A DNA stretch of 17,661 nt from the NCBI GenBank assembly GCA_003105225.1, contig PQAK01000022.1, positions 605 through 18,265 on the forward strand. Direction: 5' to 3'. The translations under genes were made by a program, and so were the position numbers. Positions 14,784 through 17,661 of the stretch are shown piece by piece. Positions within the stretch are counted from its first letter, which is position 1, and every line of letters begins with the position of its first letter. Under the pieces are notes generated by a model. It was not told where the DNA came from and searched no databases. It worked only from the letters and a program-made list of their open reading frames with translations. The stretch is from Deltaproteobacteria bacterium. GTDB taxonomy: Bacteria > Desulfobacterota > Deferrimicrobia > Deferrimicrobiales > Deferrimicrobiaceae.

Positions 14784-14803
14784 CCGCCGGCACGCCCCGG
14801 CGG
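14784..14803. other. GC hairpin just after lysA
   Basis: CCGCCGG (14784-14790), loop CACGCC, CCGGCGG (14797-14803): a perfect 7-bp stem beginning 10 bases after the lysA stop on the minus strand. There is no T tract after it, so it is more likely an mRNA-processing or stability element than a terminator, or simply chance in GC-rich DNA. Confidence 0.3.
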
Positions 14804-14812
14804 CGCGTTCCC

Positions 14813-16108
14813 CTACCGGGCCTTTCTCCTTCCGGGCGACAGGAACGACGGGATCCTCTCCCCCCCGGCAAGCTCGCGGAGCGATTCCCGCTCCCGGACC
14901 ACCTCGAACCGCCGGCCGGAAACCATGACCTCGGCGGCCCGCGGGCGCGAATTGTAGTTGGACGACATCGAGAACCCGTACGCCCCGGCGCTCATGACCG
15001 CCAGGAGATCCCCCGGCCGGGCCATCGGCAGCCTCCGGTCCTTGGCCAGGAAGTCCCCCGATTCGCAGATCGGGCCGACGACGTCGGCCGTGACGGTCTT
15101 CCCCGCCGCCGGACCCGCGAACACGATGGCGTGATACGAGCCGTAGAGCGAGGGGCGCGCCAGGTCGTTCATCGCGGCGTCCACGATGAAGAAATGCTTC
15201 TTCCCCTTCCCTTTCAGGGAGGGCGCCGCTTTCGTGTACAGCACCCGGGTCAGCAGGACCCCCGCGTTCCCCACGAGAACCCTCCCCGGCTCGAGCACGA
15301 GGGTGATCTCCAGGCCGGAGAACGCGCGTGCGACCGCGTCGGCGTACTGCTTCGGGTGGGGGGGGAGTTCCTCCCGGTAGGTGATCCCGAGCCCCCCCCC
15401 GATGTCGACCAGGCGGATGGGAAGCCCTTTCCGGAGCAGGCGGTCGACCAGCAGGCGGATCCTGCCCGCCGCGTCCACGAAGGGCGAGATCTCGGTGAGC
15501 TGGGAGCCGATGTGGCAGTCGACGCCGACGACTTCGATGTGCTTCCGCCGGGCCGCCCACTCGTACTCCCGGATCGCATCGCCGATGCGGATCCCGAACT
15601 TGTTCTTCTTCAGCCCCGTCGAGATGTACGGGTGGGTCTTCGGGTCCACGTCGGGGTTCACCCGGATCGCGATCGGGGCCCGCTTCCGCATCCGTCCCGC
15701 CACCGCGTCGATCGTCTCCAGCTCCTCGCGGGATTCCACGTTGAACATGAGGATCCCCCGGCGCAGCGCCTCCTCGATCTCCCAGATCTGCTTCCCCACG
15801 CCCGAATAGACGATCTTCGAGGGCGGGGCGCCGGCGTCGAGCGCCCGCGCCAGCTCCCCCCCCGAGACGATGTCCACTCCGCTTCCCAGGTTCGTGAACG
15901 TACGGATGACGGAGCCGCTCGAATTGGCTTTCATCGAGTAGCAGATCACGTGCGGGATGCCCGCGAAGGCGTCGTCGAACACCTTGTAATGGTGGGACAG
16001 GGTGGCATGGCTGTACACGTAGACGGGAGTGCCCACGGCCTCCGCGATCCGGCGCACGGGCACGCCCTCGCAGGTCATTTTCCCCCGTTTCACTTCGAAA
16101 TGGTGCAT
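14813..16108 (-). CDS. lysA: diaminopimelate decarboxylase
   Basis: 431 residues. LysA decarboxylates meso-DAP to lysine with PLP in an alanine-racemase-type barrel. The PLP lysine is Lys60 in CYSMKANSS. Other motifs are GSGVDIVSGGELARAL, NPDVDPKTHPYISTGLKKNKFGI, DCHIGSQLTEISPF, VDIGGGLGITY, EPGRVLVGNAG, GPICESGDFLAKDR with the active-site Cys contributed to the neighbouring subunit, and AGAYGFSMSSNYNSRPRAAEV. The start at 16108 follows GAGGTGA and lies within the end of the small lipoprotein gene; the frame is open further upstream but overlaps that gene and lacks homology. Confidence 0.96.
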   Translation of the reverse strand: MHHFEVKRGKMTCEGVPVRRIAEAVGTPVYVYSHATLSHHYKVFDDAFAGIPHVICYSMKANSSGSVIRTFTNLGSGVDIVSGGELARALDAGAPPSKIVYSGVGKQIWEIEEALRRGILMFNVESREELETIDAVAGRMRKRAPIAIRVNPDVDPKTHPYISTGLKKNKFGIRIGDAIREYEWAARRKHIEVVGVDCHIGSQLTEISPFVDAAGRIRLLVDRLLRKGLPIRLVDIGGGLGITYREELPPHPKQYADAVARAFSGLEITLVLEPGRVLVGNAGVLLTRVLYTKAAPSLKGKGKKHFFIVDAAMNDLARPSLYGSYHAIVFAGPAAGKTVTADVVGPICESGDFLAKDRRLPMARPGDLLAVMSAGAYGFSMSSNYNSRPRAAEVMVSGRRFEVVRERESLRELAGGERIPSFLSPGRRKAR

Positions 16109-16233
16109 CGGCTCACCTCGGGGACAAGGATGGGGAACGCGCTGCGCAGCGGTTCCGGCTTCGACTTGCGGCCGCAGGCGCAGGCAAGGCACCCCAGGAC
16201 CAGGACCAGCGCCGCGAGCCTTCTCCGGTTCAT
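16090..16233 (-). CDS. lptM: small lipoprotein, LptM (YifL)-like
   Basis: 47 residues. A start MNRRRLAAL gives a positive N-terminus, then a hydrophobic stretch (LAALVLVLGCLACAC) with candidate lipidated cysteines at 15 and 20, then CGRKSKPEPLRSAFP, resembling the CG-x-K-x-P pattern of LptM. LptM is known to help assemble the LptD outer-membrane LPS translocon, and in E. coli its gene lies just upstream of dapF, which matches the gene order here. The ATG overlaps the argH stop by four bases (ATGA), and the end overlaps the lysA start by 19 bases. The lipobox is not fully canonical. Function is inferred from motif and synteny only. Confidence 0.75.
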   Translation of the reverse strand: MNRRRLAALVLVLGCLACACGRKSKPEPLRSAFPILVPEVSRCTISK

Positions 16234-17603
16234 CGCTTCTTCAGCTCCTCGAGGCGCCGTCGAACCGCTTCCGGTCCCGTGCCCCCGCGGGTGTTCCGCA
16301 GGCGCACGGAGTGGGAAAGGGAGATCGCGTCCCGAACCTCCTCGCCGATCCCCGGGTGGAAGGACCGCAGCTCCTTGAGGCTCAGGTCCTTGAGCCGTTT
16401 CCCGTTCCCCTCGCAGTAGCGGACGATCCTCCCGGTGATCTCGTGGGCCTTGCGGAAGGGGACCCCCTTCCGGGCCAGGTAGTCCGCAAGGTCCGTCGCG
16501 GTGAGGAAGCCGTCGTCGCAGGCCGCCCGCATCCGCTCCTCGTCCACCGCCATCCCCTCGATGAGGAGTGCCGCGCCGACGAGGCACTCCTTGACCGTGC
16601 GGGCGGAATCGAAGACCGGCTCCTTGTCCTCCTGCATGTCCCGGTTGTACGCGAGCGGAAGCCCCTTCATGACCGTCAGGAGGCTCACCAGGTTCCCGTA
16701 GGCGCGCCCCGTCTTCCCGCGGATCAGCTCCGCCACGTCGGGGTTCTTCTTCTGCGGCATGATGCTGCTGCCGGTGCACAGCGCGTCGGGGAGGGAGAGG
16801 AAGCCGAACTCGGTGGAGGACCAGTAGACCATCTCCTCGGAGAGCCGGGACAGGTGCATCATCGTCACGGCGCAGGCGTACAGGAAGTCGGCGGCGAAGT
16901 CGCGGTCCGACACGGCGTCGATGCTGTTCTCGCACACCCCGTCCATCCCCAGTTCCTCCGCCACGGACTCGCGGTCCAGCGGGAACGTGGTGCCGGCCAG
17001 GGCGCCCGCTCCCAGGGGGGATACGTTCGCGCGCCGCCGGGCCTCCCGGAACCGGTCCCGGTCCCGGGAAAACATCTCGTGGTACGCCAGCAGGTGGTGG
17101 GAGAAGAGAACCGGCTGGGCCCGCTGCATGTGGGTGTATCCGGGCATCACGACGCCGTAGCACTCCTCGGCGCGCGCAAGGATCCGCTCCCCGACCTTGT
17201 CCAGCAGCGTGAGGATCCCGTCGATCTCGCCCCGCAGGTAGAGCCGAAGGTCCAGCGCGACCTGGTCGTTGCGGCTCCTGCCGGTGTGGAGCTTGCCTCC
17301 GATCTTCCCCACCTTCCGGGTCAGCCGCTGCTCCACCGCCATGTGGATGTCTTCCTGGGAAAGATCGAACGAGAGCTTCCCCGATTCGATCTCCTGCAGG
17401 ATGCCGTTCAGCGCGGCGACGATCCGGTCCGCTTCCGCCCGGGGGAGGATCTTCCGCCTGCCCAGCATGCGGGCGTGGGCGATGCTGCCGGCGATGTCCT
17501 GGCGGTAGAGCAGGATATCGAAGGGGATCGAGGCGGTGAACTCCTCGACGAACCGGTCGGTCCCGTCGGCGAACCGTCCTCCCCAGGCCTTCTTCTTCGC
17601 CAT
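16230..17603 (-). CDS. argH: argininosuccinate lyase
   Basis: 457 residues, typical length. ArgH splits argininosuccinate into arginine and fumarate, the last arginine step. It belongs to the fumarase/aspartase superfamily, recognised by the signature GSSIMPQKKNPD (279-289, with the catalytic Ser at 279/280), by HTGRSRNDQVALDLRLY (106-122), and by GYTHMQRAQPVLFSHHLLAY with the catalytic His158. The N-terminus WGGRFADGTDRFVEEFTAS is typical. The ATG at 17603 has AGGAAAGG upstream. It is the first gene of the long minus-strand run visible in this window; its promoter or argG may lie beyond the edge. Confidence 0.97.
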   Translation of the reverse strand: MAKKKAWGGRFADGTDRFVEEFTASIPFDILLYRQDIAGSIAHARMLGRRKILPRAEADRIVAALNGILQEIESGKLSFDLSQEDIHMAVEQRLTRKVGKIGGKLHTGRSRNDQVALDLRLYLRGEIDGILTLLDKVGERILARAEECYGVVMPGYTHMQRAQPVLFSHHLLAYHEMFSRDRDRFREARRRANVSPLGAGALAGTTFPLDRESVAEELGMDGVCENSIDAVSDRDFAADFLYACAVTMMHLSRLSEEMVYWSSTEFGFLSLPDALCTGSSIMPQKKNPDVAELIRGKTGRAYGNLVSLLTVMKGLPLAYNRDMQEDKEPVFDSARTVKECLVGAALLIEGMAVDEERMRAACDDGFLTATDLADYLARKGVPFRKAHEITGRIVRYCEGNGKRLKDLSLKELRSFHPGIGEEVRDAISLSHSVRLRNTRGGTGPEAVRRRLEELKKR

Positions 17604-17620
17604 CGTCAGCCTTTCCTGTG

Positions 17621-17661
17621 TCAGTGGTTCAATTCATAAATCCGGTTGCATTCGAGCGCCG
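17621..17661 (-). CDS. possible C-terminal end of an upstream gene
   Basis: A minus-strand frame entering from the window edge encodes about 12 residues (ALECNRIYELNH) and stops with TGA at 17621-17623, 17 bases before the argH start. The tail is too short to recognise and does not look like the usual ArgG C-terminus. It may simply be leader sequence. The spacing would fit an operon member. Confidence 0.25.
   Translation of the reverse strand, partial: ALECNRIYELNH

Noticed and set aside
16109..16192. Upstream extension of LysA to 459 residues
   Set aside because: It would overlap the small lipoprotein gene almost completely, and an RBS (GAGGTGA) sits before the ATG at 16108.

Overview
The window is a GC-rich bacterial chromosome segment with short AT-rich control regions. 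It looks like an anaerobic or facultative deltaproteobacterium-type organism (Desulfuromonadota/Geobacter-like, or a related uncultured Desulfobacterota-type lineage). Three things point that way: an argH-lptM-lysA-dapF-dapA-dapB-dapL gene order with the LL-diaminopimelate aminotransferase route, a membrane b-type/heterodisulfide-reductase-like Fe-S oxidoreductase, and fatty-acid oxidation genes. The lineage is an inference from gene content; no rRNA or tRNA gene is visible.

Layout. 1-1179 (-) is the N-terminal part of a GlcD-type FAD oxidase, cut by the window edge. 1195-1530 is non-coding apart from the last three bases (the hydrolase stop codon) and is almost entirely one large nested inverted repeat built from short repeated units. 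1528-2292 (-) is an alpha/beta hydrolase. Divergent from it, 2459-4479 (+) encodes a membrane Fe-S oxidoreductase resembling ETF:menaquinone oxidoreductases, interrupted by two single-base insertions. After an AT-rich control region with a 13-bp palindrome, 4614-6293 (+) encodes an HTH protein fused to a degenerate ADP-ribosylglycohydrolase domain. It converges on, and overlaps, a (-) strand pair: a FadR-like TetR repressor and an acyl-CoA dehydrogenase (8048 to 6280). A near-consensus Bacillus-type FadR box lies just upstream of the repressor. 8165-8944 (-) is an IclR regulator with its own promoter and a probable operator.

9154-17603 (-) is a long, tightly packed probable operon: argH, a small LptM-like lipoprotein, lysA, dapF, dapA, dapB, a FAH-family hydrolase, dapL, folK and a TPR lipoprotein. 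Start/stop overlaps of the ATGA type occur at argH/lptM, FAH/dapL and folK/TPR. Together dapA, dapB, dapL, dapF and lysA cover lysine synthesis from aspartate semialdehyde to lysine by the aminotransferase variant.

Functional reading. One half of the window (acyl-CoA dehydrogenase, FadR-type repressor with operator, ETF:quinone-oxidoreductase-like protein, FAD oxidase) suggests oxidation of acyl-CoA or hydroxy acids feeding the quinone pool. The other half is housekeeping lysine, arginine and folate biosynthesis. Three single-base insertions (two in the Fe-S protein, one in the normally essential dapA) and a folK without a normal start codon suggest residual indel errors in the assembly, although real mutations cannot be excluded from the sequence alone. 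The items most worth a second look are the nested palindrome, the HTH-pseudo-ARH protein with its palindrome, and the FadR box.
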